DNA of 37,935 nucleotides from contig JAGXHI010000027.1 in NCBI GenBank assembly GCA_024636295.1, positions 1-37,935 of the forward strand, in the 5' to 3' direction. Position 1 is the stretch's first letter; every line of letters starts with the position of its first letter. Of this stretch, positions 6,501 to 14,923 are shown piece by piece. Both the position numbers and the translations under genes were made by a program. The DNA is from Desulfuromonadales bacterium. GTDB lineage: Bacteria; Desulfobacterota; Desulfuromonadia; Desulfuromonadales; JAGXHI01. The notes beneath the pieces are model-generated. The model was not told where the DNA came from. It saw nothing but the letters and a program-made list of their open reading frames with translations, and searched no databases.

Positions 6501-7889
6501 CTATCCCTCCCGGACGATGGAAAGGGTTTTCCAGTGACCGCTTCTATAGCGCAGGTAAAAGACCCCGCTGAACGTCAGAAAGAGCCCGATAATGGCCATC
6601 CAGGCCGAAAGCGGCGAGGCATGGAAGACCTTCAGGGAAAGGATGAGGACCGGTACCAGCAGCCAGTGCAGACCGACGGAGATGCACATGGCCCAGAAGG
6701 TGTCACCGGCCCCTCGCAGGGCGCCGCTGAAAACGATCATGGCGGCATCGGCGAGGACGTAAATACCCACAAGACGCAGCATGCTTGCGGCAAGGGGAGC
6801 CGCCTGCGCAAAGACTGCGTCCGGAGTCGCCGGTTGAAAAACCGCTACGAGTTCCTCGGGAAAGAAGACGAACACGACCAGAATGATCGAGGAGTAACCC
6901 CAGCCCATCTTCAGTCCTGAAAGGGTCGCCCGCTCCGCGATATCCGGTCGTCCCGCGCCCATATAGCGACCCACAAGACTGACCACGCCGATCTGAAGCC
7001 CCAGCAAAGGTACGAAGGAAACCAGATCCCAATTGAAAACCACCGTGACCGCTGCCGCGGTTGCCAGCCCATGGGACTGAAAGACAAGGATCATTGTGGT
7101 AAAGGCCATCATGTTCAGCAGCATCTCCAGTCCTGCCGGATATCCGAATCGCAATAACTTCCGCATCACGGTCCAATCAAAGCGAAGCGCCTGCATCACC
7201 TCGTATTCCCTGCGATTGACACGCCGGAGATAGGCGGCGAGGACCACCAGCATGCCGCACAGGCTGCCGATAATGGTCCCGATCGCGGATCCGCGAATTC
7301 CCAGTGCGGGCATGCCGAAGTGGCCGAAGATGAGTGCGTAATTGGCTATGATGTTGACGACCATGGCGGTCATGGCTCCGAGCATGACCACCTGTGTGCG
7401 GCCGGTGCCCGAGAAGAAGCTGCTGAAGCAGGTCCGAAGCAGGGCGAAAATCGTTCCATACAGGAGGATGTCGAAATAAAGGATCTGCGGTCCGAGCTGT
7501 TGGGCGGGGATGTCGGTCAACCGGAACAGCCAGTGCGCCAGCGGACGTCCCGCCAGAATCAAGGGGTAAGCCAGCAGGGCGATCAGAACGGCCTGGGACA
7601 GGACCAGAGCACATCTGCTTTTCCTCCCGGCGCCGAGGTACTGCGCCGTCAGGGCCGTAGCATAACCGATGATTCCAAGGAAGAAGGTCAGCATGGTGTA
7701 GCTGCTCAGTCCTCCCCCCATGGCAGCGCTCATCTGTTCCGGCCCGAGCCGCGACAGGAAGAGGCGATCGGTAAAGATCAGCGCCGTTTCGCATCCATGA
7801 GAAATAATCATCGGCAGTGCTATGGCGATCATTTCCCGCATCCCGCCCTGTGGATGACGACCCGCTTCCGTTTCGGCCAGCGCAGACAT
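6501..7889 (-). CDS. MATE family efflux transporter
   Basis: A 462-residue multidrug and toxic compound extrusion transporter. It should export cationic compounds across the inner membrane by Na+ or H+ antiport; the substrate is not predictable. About twelve hydrophobic segments form two similar halves. Family features include IALPMIISHGCETALIFTDRLFLSRLG near the start, GTGRTQVVMLGAMTAMVVNIIANYALIFG in the first half, and GALRGAGDTFWAM in the second. The frame extends to a GTG at 7940, but the ATG at 7889 has GGAGG upstream and gives a conventional N-terminus. A terminator separates it from dapL, so it is likely expressed from its own promoter in 7890-7976. Confidence 0.92.
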   Translation of the reverse strand: MSALAETEAGRHPQGGMREMIAIALPMIISHGCETALIFTDRLFLSRLGPEQMSAAMGGGLSSYTMLTFFLGIIGYATALTAQYLGAGRKSRCALVLSQAVLIALLAYPLILAGRPLAHWLFRLTDIPAQQLGPQILYFDILLYGTIFALLRTCFSSFFSGTGRTQVVMLGAMTAMVVNIIANYALIFGHFGMPALGIRGSAIGTIIGSLCGMLVVLAAYLRRVNRREYEVMQALRFDWTVMRKLLRFGYPAGLEMLLNMMAFTTMILVFQSHGLATAAAVTVVFNWDLVSFVPLLGLQIGVVSLVGRYMGAGRPDIAERATLSGLKMGWGYSSIILVVFVFFPEELVAVFQPATPDAVFAQAAPLAASMLRLVGIYVLADAAMIVFSGALRGAGDTFWAMCISVGLHWLLVPVLILSLKVFHASPLSAWMAIIGLFLTFSGVFYLRYRSGHWKTLSIVREG

Positions 7890-7976
7890 GGCCGGCCCCT
7901 CCAGGGGGAGATTTGTTTTTTGTCTATGGATAATCGCCACGGTTTCAGGCCTTCAGGAATGTTTATCGATGCAACC

Positions 7977-8000
7977 AAAAAAGGCGGCCTTTCGGCCGCC
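7977..8000 (-). terminator. Rho-independent terminator after dapL
   Basis: On the minus strand GGCGGCC-GAAA-GGCCGCC (complement of 7983-8000) forms a seven-pair stem with a GAAA tetraloop, followed by six U (complement of 7977-7982). It sits ten bases past the dapL stop and ends the long arginine/lysine transcript. Confidence 0.92.
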
Positions 8001-8009
8001 CTTGATTAC

Positions 8010-9242
8010 CTACCCCAGGTTCTTCTTTATCCTGTCAACCGCTTCTTCGATCTGATCTCGATCACCGAAGGCGGATAACCGGAAGTAGCCTTCCCCTGCA
8101 GGGCCGAAACCGCTGCCGGGGGTGCCTACGACGTTGGCTTCGATGAGGAGTTTATCAAAAAAGTCCCAGCTCGACACTCCCTCCGGGGTCTTCAGCCAGA
8201 TGTAGGGCGAATTTACACCACCATGACAGATGATTCCGATGGATTGAAGTCCCTCGCGGATGATGCGGGCGTTCTCCATGTAGTAATCGATGACATCCTG
8301 CACCTGCTTCCACCCTTCATCGGAGTAGACAGCCTGGGCGGCCCTCTGAACGGGGTAGGAGAGTCCATTGAACTTGGTGCTCTGACGACGGTTCCAGAGT
8401 GGATTGAGATTGACCGCTCTGCCGGATTCGGACCTGGCGGTCAGCGCCTCGGGCACCACAGTGAAGGCGCAGCGCACGCCGGTAAAGCCTGCGGTTTTGG
8501 AGAAGGAGCGGAATTCTATGGCACACTTCTTCGACCCTTCGATTTCGTAAATGGAATGGGGAATGCCCGGTTCGGTGATGAAGGCTTCGTAGGCGGCATC
8601 GAAGAAGATAACCGCGTCAGTTTCGAGGGCGTAGTCCACCCATTTTTTAAGCACTTCCTTTGAGGCCACCGCCCCGGTGGGATTGTTGGGAAAGCACAGA
8701 TAAATAATATCGACTTTCTCCTTCGGCAGAGCTGGAGAGAAATTGTTCTCTTCCGTGCAGGGCATATAGACGATTCCCTCGTAATGCCCCTTTTCGTCCG
8801 CCTCGCCCGTGCGGCCTACCATGACGTTGGTGTCATTGTATACCGGGTAGACCGGGTCGCTGATGGCCACCCTGTTGGAAAGATCGAAAATATCCAGAAT
8901 ATTCGCCGTATCGCACTTGGAGCCGTCGGAGATGAAAATTTCGGAGGTTTTCAGGTCCACGCCAAGCGGTTTGTAGGATTTTTCGATAATGGTATCGATC
9001 AGCCATTTGTATCCCTGCTCGGGACCATAGCCGTGAAAGTCTTCGCTGGTGCCCAGGTCATCGATTGCCTTGTGGAAAGCATCGAGAACGGCGGGTACCA
9101 GAGGACGGGTAACATCGCCGATTCCCAGGCGGATGACCTTGGCATCGGGGTTGGAGTCGGTAAAAGCCTTTACTCTTCTTCCGATTTCGGGAAAGAGGTA
9201 GCCTGCTTTGAGCTTGAGGTATGAATCATTGACACGTGCCAT
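8010..9242 (-). CDS. dapL: LL-diaminopimelate aminotransferase
   Basis: This enzyme converts tetrahydrodipicolinate directly to LL-diaminopimelate with glutamate as amino donor. It bypasses the DapD/DapC/DapE succinylase route of lysine and peptidoglycan synthesis. It is a pyridoxal-phosphate class I/II aminotransferase. The PLP lysine is K249 in [12 protein letters not shown]. Other motifs are [10 protein letters not shown] at 39-48, GYGPEQG at 71-77, DPVYPVY at 129-135 and FPNNPTGA at 184-191. The ATG at 9242 has AAGGAG six bases upstream and gives exactly 410 residues, the usual length; a longer frame to 9281 is rejected. It is the last gene of the lysine set and is followed by a strong terminator. 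Confidence 0.97.
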   Translation of the reverse strand: MARVNDSYLKLKAGYLFPEIGRRVKAFTDSNPDAKVIRLGIGDVTRPLVPAVLDAFHKAIDDLGTSEDFHGYGPEQGYKWLIDTIIEKSYKPLGVDLKTSEIFISDGSKCDTANILDIFDLSNRVAISDPVYPVYNDTNVMVGRTGEADEKGHYEGIVYMPCTEENNFSPALPKEKVDIIYLCFPNNPTGAVASKEVLKKWVDYALETDAVIFFDAAYEAFITEPGIPHSIYEIEGSKKCAIEFRSFSKTAGFTGVRCAFTVVPEALTARSESGRAVNLNPLWNRRQSTKFNGLSYPVQRAAQAVYSDEGWKQVQDVIDYYMENARIIREGLQSIGIICHGGVNSPYIWLKTPEGVSSWDFFDKLLIEANVVGTPGSGFGPAGEGYFRLSAFGDRDQIEEAVDRIKKNLG

Positions 9243-9343
9243 GTAAAACTCCTTCGTTGCGAAGCGGCTCTTTTTCTCCATCTCTGGTCAGGATCGCCCG
9301 CTTCTTTTCTGAGGTGGAAAGATGCAAATAAAGATAAAGTTGA

Positions 9344-9361
9344 GGCGAGGCAAGCCTCGCC
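9344..9361. repeat. Perfect 18-base inverted repeat between dapB and dapL
   Basis: GGCGAGGC-AA-GCCTCGCC is an eight-base-pair inverted repeat with a two-base loop in the 164-base gap between dapB and dapL. No good T-run follows on either strand, so it is more likely an mRNA-stabilising or processing hairpin than a terminator. Confidence 0.6.
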
Positions 9362-9378
9362 GGATATTCTCCTGGATT

Positions 9379-9399
9379 TCGGGTCTCGGGTCTCGGGTC
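9379..9399. repeat. Triple heptad tandem repeat TCGGGTC
   Basis: Three perfect tandem copies of the seven-base unit TCGGGTC occupy 9379-9399, just past the dapB stop. A second, degenerate heptad array lies in front of argB (21873-21941), so heptad repeats recur in this genome's operon gaps. Confidence 0.7.
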
Positions 9400-9406
9400 T
9401 TGAACC

Positions 9407-10210
9407 TTATTTCAGCCCCAGCACATCCTGCATATCGTACATCCCGGGTTCCTTGTCCTGCAGCCATCCGGCGGCACGGATCGCCCCTCGCGCAAACATG
9501 TCCCGGCTCATGGCCCGGTGGGTGATCTCGATACGTTCGCCCATGCCGATGAAGTAGACCGTGTGTTCGCCGACTATGTCGCCGCCCCGCACCGTCTGCA
9601 TACCGATCTCCTGATGGGTGCGCTCTCCGGTCATCCCCTGGCGGTGGTAGTTGGCGACCGTGTCGTAATCGCGGCCAAGGGCGTTGGCCACCACCTCTCC
9701 CATGCGCACGGCGGTCCCCGAGGGGGCGTCCTTTTTCTTGTTGTGGTGGAGCTCGACGATTTCCACATCGAAGCCGTCCCCCAGGATTCTCGCCGCTTCC
9801 TCCAGCAGTTTGAAACAGGCGTTGACCCCCACGCTCATATTCGGCGCGAAGATAACGGGAACCTTTTCAGAGGACTTTTTCACCTCTTCCCGTTGCTCGG
9901 CGTCCAGACCGGTAGTGCCGATGACCATCTTCCTGCCAAGCCGGACGCAGGTCTTCAGATTCTGGAGGGTCACCTCGGGCCAGGTAAATTCGATGAGCAC
10001 GTCGGCCGACACGAGAGCCTTTTCCAGAGAATCCACAATGGGAACACCAATTTCGCCGCAACCGGCGATCAAACCTGCGTCCTGTCCCAACCGGGGATGG
10101 CCCGGCGCCTCGGCGGCTCCGGCAACCTCGATCCCTTCGGCCGCCGTGGCCAAAGCGATGATTCGGCCTCCCATCCGGCCCGCGGCGCCGGTAACGGCTA
10201 TTTTAGTCAT
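9407..10210 (-). CDS. dapB: 4-hydroxy-tetrahydrodipicolinate reductase
   Basis: DapB reduces 4-hydroxy-tetrahydrodipicolinate to tetrahydrodipicolinate with NAD(P)H, the second committed step of lysine/diaminopimelate synthesis. The N-terminal nucleotide-binding motif VTGAAGRMG is at 6-14, IGTTG at 97-101, and FAPNMSVGVN at 121-130. The catalytic signature ELHHNKKKDAPSGTA spans 153-167, including H155/H156 and K159. The ATG at 10210 has GAGGA about six bases upstream, giving 267 residues as in other bacteria; the longer frame to 10294 adds only a non-conserved extension. It lies downstream of dapA with a ~107-base gap. Confidence 0.97.
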   Translation of the reverse strand: MTKIAVTGAAGRMGGRIIALATAAEGIEVAGAAEAPGHPRLGQDAGLIAGCGEIGVPIVDSLEKALVSADVLIEFTWPEVTLQNLKTCVRLGRKMVIGTTGLDAEQREEVKKSSEKVPVIFAPNMSVGVNACFKLLEEAARILGDGFDVEIVELHHNKKKDAPSGTAVRMGEVVANALGRDYDTVANYHRQGMTGERTHQEIGMQTVRGGDIVGEHTVYFIGMGERIEITHRAMSRDMFARGAIRAAGWLQDKEPGMYDMQDVLGLK

Positions 10211-10317
10211 GTCATTCCTCGTATTTCTTTTAATAGACGCCTGGGGGCATGCTCCCGGCGTGGATGTCGTCGGCCCCCGCAAGTCAGGCGCCATGTCAGG
10301 CGATAGGTGTAACGTTC

Positions 10318-11193
10318 TCAGATCACCCCATATTTTTTCAGAATTCCTTTCAGCTTTTCAAGGTTTTCCGGCTTCAGGGGAGCAAGAGGCAGACGAATAT
10401 TATCTTCCATCATCCCCATGAGCCAAAGGGTGGTTTTTACGGGTACCGGACTCGATTCGATGAACATGGCGGTATGGAACTCCAGAAGCTCCAGGTGCTG
10501 TCTGCGGGCTTCTTCCCAGCGTCCCTCGAGGGCGTCCTGCACCATATTCTTAACCCGACCCGGTATGGCGTTGGCTGAAACGGAGATGACTCCCTTGGCC
10601 CCGCAGACCATCATGGGGAGAGTGAGAAAATCGTCGCCGGAAAGAACATCGATCTTCTCGCCGGCGCGGGCAAGTATCTCGCTGACCTGAGTAAGACTTC
10701 CTGAGGCTTCCTTGATGGCCACGATGTTGTCTATCTCCGCAAGCCGCACGGTGGTGTCCGCGGTCATGTCGACTCCGGTTCGTCCGGGAACATTGTAGAG
10801 AACCTGCGGAAGTTTCACCGCTTCGGCAATGGCTTTGAAATGCCGGTAGAGCCCCTCCTGGGATGGCCGGTTGTAATAAGGGCAGACCAGAAGCAAACCA
10901 TCTGCACCCATTTCCCGGGCATTTTGCGACAACTCAATCGCTTCGGAGGTGGAATTGGCGCCCGTGCCCGCAATGACGGGAACGCGTTTTTTTACCTGAT
11001 CGATGCAGACCCGGATAACTTGATCGTGTTCCTCGAAGTTCAGGGTGGCGGACTCTCCGGTCGTTCCGCAGGGGACGATCACGTCCGTGCCGTTTTCGAT
11101 CTGAAAATCAATCAGTTGTCTGTATTTCTCCTCATCGAACCGTCCCTGGCTGTCAAAGGGGGTCACAATAGCAACCATGGATCCCTGGAACAT
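10318..11193 (-). CDS. dapA: 4-hydroxy-tetrahydrodipicolinate synthase
   Basis: DapA condenses pyruvate with aspartate semialdehyde, the entry step of lysine synthesis. It is a class I aldolase-fold (TIM barrel) enzyme of 291 residues. The Schiff-base lysine is K161 in AIKEASG, with Y133 in YNVPGRTG and T44/T45 in GTTGES; R138 binds the dicarboxylate. All fall at the same numbers as in the E. coli enzyme. AGGAGG lies five bases before the ATG. Lysine feedback inhibition is common in Gram-negative family members but is not decidable here. It is preceded by lysA with a ~74-base gap. Confidence 0.98.
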   Translation of the reverse strand: MFQGSMVAIVTPFDSQGRFDEEKYRQLIDFQIENGTDVIVPCGTTGESATLNFEEHDQVIRVCIDQVKKRVPVIAGTGANSTSEAIELSQNAREMGADGLLLVCPYYNRPSQEGLYRHFKAIAEAVKLPQVLYNVPGRTGVDMTADTTVRLAEIDNIVAIKEASGSLTQVSEILARAGEKIDVLSGDDFLTLPMMVCGAKGVISVSANAIPGRVKNMVQDALEGRWEEARRQHLELLEFHTAMFIESSPVPVKTTLWLMGMMEDNIRLPLAPLKPENLEKLKGILKKYGVI

Positions 11194-11267
11194 ATTCGCC
11201 TCCTGATGAAGTGTTGAAGTGGCAACCTGTCGCGGCTTGCAGCAGATAGATTTTTTTCCTCAACTGC

Positions 11268-12521
11268 TTACAGATCTTCGGGGATCGATTCGCCCCTTAC
11301 CAGATCCTCGTAAGTCTCGCGCTCCCGCACCACCATGACCCGGTCTCCCTTGACCATCACTTCAGGGACACGTGGGCGGCTGTTGTAATTGGAACTCATG
11401 GTGAAGCCATAAGCTCCAGCGGATGTGACCGCCGCCAGATCACCTTGTCGTAAGGCGGGAATTTCACGATCTTGTGCCATGAAATCGCCGGATTCGCATA
11501 TGGGGCCAACCACATCGGCGGTAATGGTTTTCTTCACCGCCCTGTTCACAGCCTGGATTCCCTGGTAGGAGCCGTAAAGGGCGGGGCGCGCCAGATCGTT
11601 CATCGCGGCGTCCACAATGACGAAATTCTTCGTCTCCCCTTCCTTGACGAAGAGGACCTTTGTGACCAGTATCCCCGCATTGCCGGCGATGACCCGGCCC
11701 GGTTCAAAAACGAGGGTTACATCCAGTCCGCGGACCGCCTCTATGATGGCTTCGGCGTAGTCGGCAGGACTGGGAGGGTTCTCATCCTTGTAAGTAATTC
11801 CCAGTCCGCCGCCCAGGTCGAGGTACCGGATGTTGTGCCCCTCGCCGCGCAAGGCTTCCACCAGCTCACGCACTTTCTTCACCGCATCCACAAATGGGGA
11901 GACCTTGGTTAGCTGACTGCCGATATGGCAGTCGACTCCGATCACCTCCAGGTTGGGCATTTTGGCCGCTCGGCGGTAATCCTCCAGAGCCTGGCCGATA
12001 TTAATGCCGAACTTGGCCTTCTTCATCCCCGTGGAGATGTATGGGTGTGTCTGGGGATCCACGTCGGGATTGACCCGGATAGCGATGCCTGCCTTTTTCC
12101 CGAGGCGGCCAGCCACTTCGTTGATCGTCTCCAGTTCCTGGGAGGACTCCACGTTGAACATGAGGATGTCGGCGTTCAGCGCTTCTTCGATTTCGTAATC
12201 CTTTTTTCCCACCCCGGAGTAGACGATCTTTTTCGGATCACATCCGGACTTCATGGCGCGAAAGAGTTCGCCTCCGGAAACGATATCGAATCCCGATCCG
12301 CGATTGACGAAGGTCTTGAGGACCGCCAGGTTGCTGTTCGCCTTGATGGAGTAGCAGACCAGGTGGGGCACCGATGCGAAGGAGGAGGTGAAGGCCTCCA
12401 TGTGCCTGGTGAGGGTTGCATGGGAATAAAGATAGAAGGGGGTTCCGACCTGTGCGGCTATCTCCCGTACGGGAACCTCCTCGCAGCAGAGTTCGTCACC
12501 TCTGTACTGAAAATGGTTCAT
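11268..12521 (-). CDS. lysA: Diaminopimelate decarboxylase
   Basis: LysA makes L-lysine and CO2 from meso-diaminopimelate, the last step of the pathway. It is a PLP enzyme of the alanine-racemase/ornithine-decarboxylase fold type III. K60 in YSIKAN is the PLP lysine, and HIGSQ is at 199-203. The glycine loop LGGGLG is at 236-241, EPGR at 273-276, and CESGD at 342-346 supplies the active-site cysteine from the partner subunit. The frame opens at 12614, but the ATG at 12521 gives the typical N-terminus and 417 residues, with AGAGGA eleven bases upstream. A candidate promoter at 12597-12625 would allow expression independent of the arginine genes. Confidence 0.97.
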   Translation of the reverse strand: MNHFQYRGDELCCEEVPVREIAAQVGTPFYLYSHATLTRHMEAFTSSFASVPHLVCYSIKANSNLAVLKTFVNRGSGFDIVSGGELFRAMKSGCDPKKIVYSGVGKKDYEIEEALNADILMFNVESSQELETINEVAGRLGKKAGIAIRVNPDVDPQTHPYISTGMKKAKFGINIGQALEDYRRAAKMPNLEVIGVDCHIGSQLTKVSPFVDAVKKVRELVEALRGEGHNIRYLDLGGGLGITYKDENPPSPADYAEAIIEAVRGLDVTLVFEPGRVIAGNAGILVTKVLFVKEGETKNFVIVDAAMNDLARPALYGSYQGIQAVNRAVKKTITADVVGPICESGDFMAQDREIPALRQGDLAAVTSAGAYGFTMSSNYNSRPRVPEVMVKGDRVMVVRERETYEDLVRGESIPEDL

Positions 12522-12596
12522 GGCGTAATTTTTCCTCTCGAAATGAATGGTTTTTATGAAAAATTTGGTTAAGTGTTCACCGAAAGGCAGCCCATA

Positions 12597-12625
12597 TTGG
12601 TAACATACCTCCAAATATATGTCAA
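12597..12625 (-). promoter_or_regulatory. Candidate promoter for lysA-dapA-dapB-dapL
   Basis: On the minus strand a perfect TTGACA (complement of 12620-12625) is followed after 17 bases by TACCAA (complement of 12597-12602), which keeps the first, second and fifth -10 bases. Transcription would begin near 12590, giving a ~70-base leader to the lysA ATG. The leader is too short for a lysine riboswitch. Confidence 0.35.
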
Positions 12626-12633
12626 AAAACGCT

Positions 12634-13449
12634 CTACTGCAGCTCCCGAGGCACGGCGTCGGCTGTTTCCGACAAACCGCTTTCCACAGTCAGTCCTTCC
12701 CGGGTGACGATCGTTCGAAGGGCGTAAATATACCGGATGTCGTTCTCCAGGCCCAGATCCTCGAAAGACGTGCCGGAAACCGGTTTGTCGTTCAGGGGAA
12801 ACGGCGGAAAGCGGTCTTCTTCTTCCGTGCGGCGCAAAATCCGGTATCCGAGGAATTCCGAATCCGGCTGCAAGGGGGCCGCCTCCTCCCAGGAGAGGCG
12901 AACGATTCGGTCGGACCCTTCGGCGGCTACCTGCTGCGGGCGAGGGGGAGGGGGAAGGAAGGGGCGTCTGGCCGATTCGGCGGGACCCTCCCGTCCGGAG
13001 CGGTCGAAGGGGACCACCCGATAAAGATACGCCCAACCCAGCCCCAGCTCACCATCCGGTATGAAGATTCTGTCGCCCAGCCGCCGGGCATGCCGCAGGT
13101 AGTCCAGATCGACAATGAGACGGGGAATCGGCTCTTCCCTGCATTCGGGACATTCTTCCTCGATTCGAAAAGGCGTGCGATAGATTCGCCAGCCCTGCAG
13201 CCCCGCAGGCTCACTCCCCTCCGGAACAGTCCAGGAGAGAAGGAAATGCTCTCCCTGCTGGGAAATCGAAAGATTGTCGGGGGGCATCATCGTCGGCTGC
13301 TCGAGGGGGCGTACCGGCCCCTTTTTCCCGCAGGCGGAAAATACGAGCAGGCAGGAAAAAACCAGGAGCCCTTTCAGAAAGAATAATGATCGAGAAGAAA
13401 ATGATCGAATAAAAACAATTTCCCATTTCCCGTCCCCTGTGAAAACCAT
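12634..13449 (-). CDS. Lipoprotein with two fibronectin type III-like domains
   Basis: A 271-residue predicted lipoprotein. A hydrophobic signal segment (about 22-38) ends in a lipobox LVFSAC with C40 as the lipidated residue. CGKKGP follows, the same start as the small LptM/YifL lipoproteins found beside lysA or dapF in Gammaproteobacteria. The rest is beta-rich. Two repeats, each with an LSW core strand and a Y/WRI strand, lie at about 55-155 and 168-265 (FLLSWTVP...GWRIYR and RLSWEE...GYRILRR). They look like tandem FnIII domains. A CPEC pair is at about 99-102. The ATG at 13449 lies eight bases past the argH stop. The role is unknown; it is probably outer-membrane or periplasmic. Confidence 0.82.
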   Translation of the reverse strand: MVFTGDGKWEIVFIRSFSSRSLFFLKGLLVFSCLLVFSACGKKGPVRPLEQPTMMPPDNLSISQQGEHFLLSWTVPEGSEPAGLQGWRIYRTPFRIEEECPECREEPIPRLIVDLDYLRHARRLGDRIFIPDGELGLGWAYLYRVVPFDRSGREGPAESARRPFLPPPPRPQQVAAEGSDRIVRLSWEEAAPLQPDSEFLGYRILRRTEEEDRFPPFPLNDKPVSGTSFEDLGLENDIRYIYALRTIVTREGLTVESGLSETADAVPRELQ

Positions 13450-13457
13450 GAATGCGA

Positions 13458-14837
13458 TTATCCCTTCCGCTCTTCCCGTGCCCGGGCGATCTCCCGCTTT
13501 ACTGCCTCACGGGCTGTCCCCCCCGTCGCCCGACGGGCGTTCACCGAGGCTTCCAGGGTTACAAAATCATAGATGTCTTCCTCGATCGCCTCGGAAAACC
13601 GGCGAAACTCCTCCAATGTCAATTCTGGGATGTCCCGTCCCTCCTCAATGCAGTAGCGCACGGTCTTGCCCACGATCTCATGGGCCTGACGAAAGGGAAT
13701 GCCCTTCCGGACGCAGTAATCGGCCACATCGGTAGCCGTGGAAAAGCCGCGGGCGGCGGCAGTTCGCATATTCTGGGCCTTGACCCGCATTTCCCGGATC
13801 ATGGGCGCATAGATTTTCAGGCTGCCCTTAACCGTGTCGATCGTATCGAACAGGGGTTCCTTGTCCTCCTGCATGTCCTTGTTGTAGGCCAGGGGCAGTG
13901 ACTTCATCAGGGTGAGAAGATTCATCAGGTTGCCATAAACCCGCCCCGTCTTTCCCCTCACCAGTTCCGGCACGTCGGGATTTTTTTTCTGGGGCATGAT
14001 GGAGCTGCCGGTGCAGAAGGCGTCGGAGAGCTCGATGAAGTCGAAATCGGCACTGGACCAGAGGATGAGCTCCTCGGAAAGACGCGAGAGATGCATCATG
14101 ATCAGCGCCGCCGCCGCGCCGAATTCAATGGCGAAATCCCTGTCGGAGACGGAATCGAGGGAATTGCGGGTGACGCCCTCGAATCCGAGCAGTTCCGCCA
14201 CATACTCCCGGTCGATGGGGAAGGTCGTTCCCGCCAGGGCGCCGGCGCCAAGGGGCATGATATTGATCCGTCGGAGCAGATCGGACATCCGTCCCGCATC
14301 CCGCCGGAGCATCTCGTAATAGGCGAGCATATGATGGGGAAAAAGAATCGGCTGGGCTGTCTGAAGGTGGGTGTATCCGGGCATGATGACCGTCAGATTC
14401 TCCTCCGCCTGAGCCAGCAGCGCCTCCTGAACCTTGTCGAGGTATTCGAGAACGGTCTTCACCTCGTCGCGCAGGTAGAGGCGAATATCCAGCGCCACCT
14501 GGTCATTGCGTGACCGGGCGGTATGGAGCTTTCCCCCGACGGGACCGATGCGCTCCATCAGGCGGGCTTCCACATTCATGTGGATGTCCTCCAGGGAAAC
14601 GGAGAATTCGAAGGTTCCTTCTTCGATCTCTGTCAGGATTTCCTCCAGCCCGGCGACAATGCGGTCGGCCTCCTGCCCGGTGATGATTTCCTGTCGGGCC
14701 AGCATCCGGGCATGAGCGATGGATCCCTGGATATCGTAATAGTACAGGCGCCGATCGAACCCGATGGAAGCGGTGAATTCTTCGACGAATTTATCGGTCG
14801 GCTGGGTGAATCTTCCGGCCCAGGGTTTATCGGTCAT
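13458..14837 (-). CDS. argH: Argininosuccinate lyase
   Basis: ArgH cleaves argininosuccinate into arginine and fumarate, the last step of arginine synthesis. It belongs to the fumarase/aspartase superfamily. Signature segments are [18 protein letters not shown] at 107-124, [10 protein letters not shown] at 154-163 and the [12 protein letters not shown] loop at 277-288, with S279 as catalytic base by family alignment. The frame can be read from a TTG at 14852. The ATG at 14837 has GGAGG directly upstream and gives 459 residues beginning [10 protein letters not shown], typical for the family. The next gene downstream, the FnIII lipoprotein, begins eight bases after the stop. Confidence 0.98.
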   Translation of the reverse strand: MTDKPWAGRFTQPTDKFVEEFTASIGFDRRLYYYDIQGSIAHARMLARQEIITGQEADRIVAGLEEILTEIEEGTFEFSVSLEDIHMNVEARLMERIGPVGGKLHTARSRNDQVALDIRLYLRDEVKTVLEYLDKVQEALLAQAEENLTVIMPGYTHLQTAQPILFPHHMLAYYEMLRRDAGRMSDLLRRINIMPLGAGALAGTTFPIDREYVAELLGFEGVTRNSLDSVSDRDFAIEFGAAAALIMMHLSRLSEELILWSSADFDFIELSDAFCTGSSIMPQKKNPDVPELVRGKTGRVYGNLMNLLTLMKSLPLAYNKDMQEDKEPLFDTIDTVKGSLKIYAPMIREMRVKAQNMRTAAARGFSTATDVADYCVRKGIPFRQAHEIVGKTVRYCIEEGRDIPELTLEEFRRFSEAIEEDIYDFVTLEASVNARRATGGTAREAVKREIARAREERKG

Positions 14838-14923
14838 CTGTTCCTCCAGCAATTATGAATGGAATTATATCCAGTTGTTGATGCATATGGGGCTTTTTGA
14901 GTCTTTGCCATTTCATTTTTTGA

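Noticed and set aside
9243..9281. Extended dapL start at 9281
   Set aside because: The ATG at 9242 has a good ribosome site and yields the standard 410 residues.
9379..9399. CRISPR-like repeat
   Set aside because: The unit is seven bases with no spacers, so it is a simple tandem repeat.
12522..12633. Lysine riboswitch or leader peptide upstream of lysA
   Set aside because: The leader from the best promoter is only ~70 bases, far shorter than a lysine riboswitch, and the only tiny ORF there (MGCLSVNT) contains no lysine.
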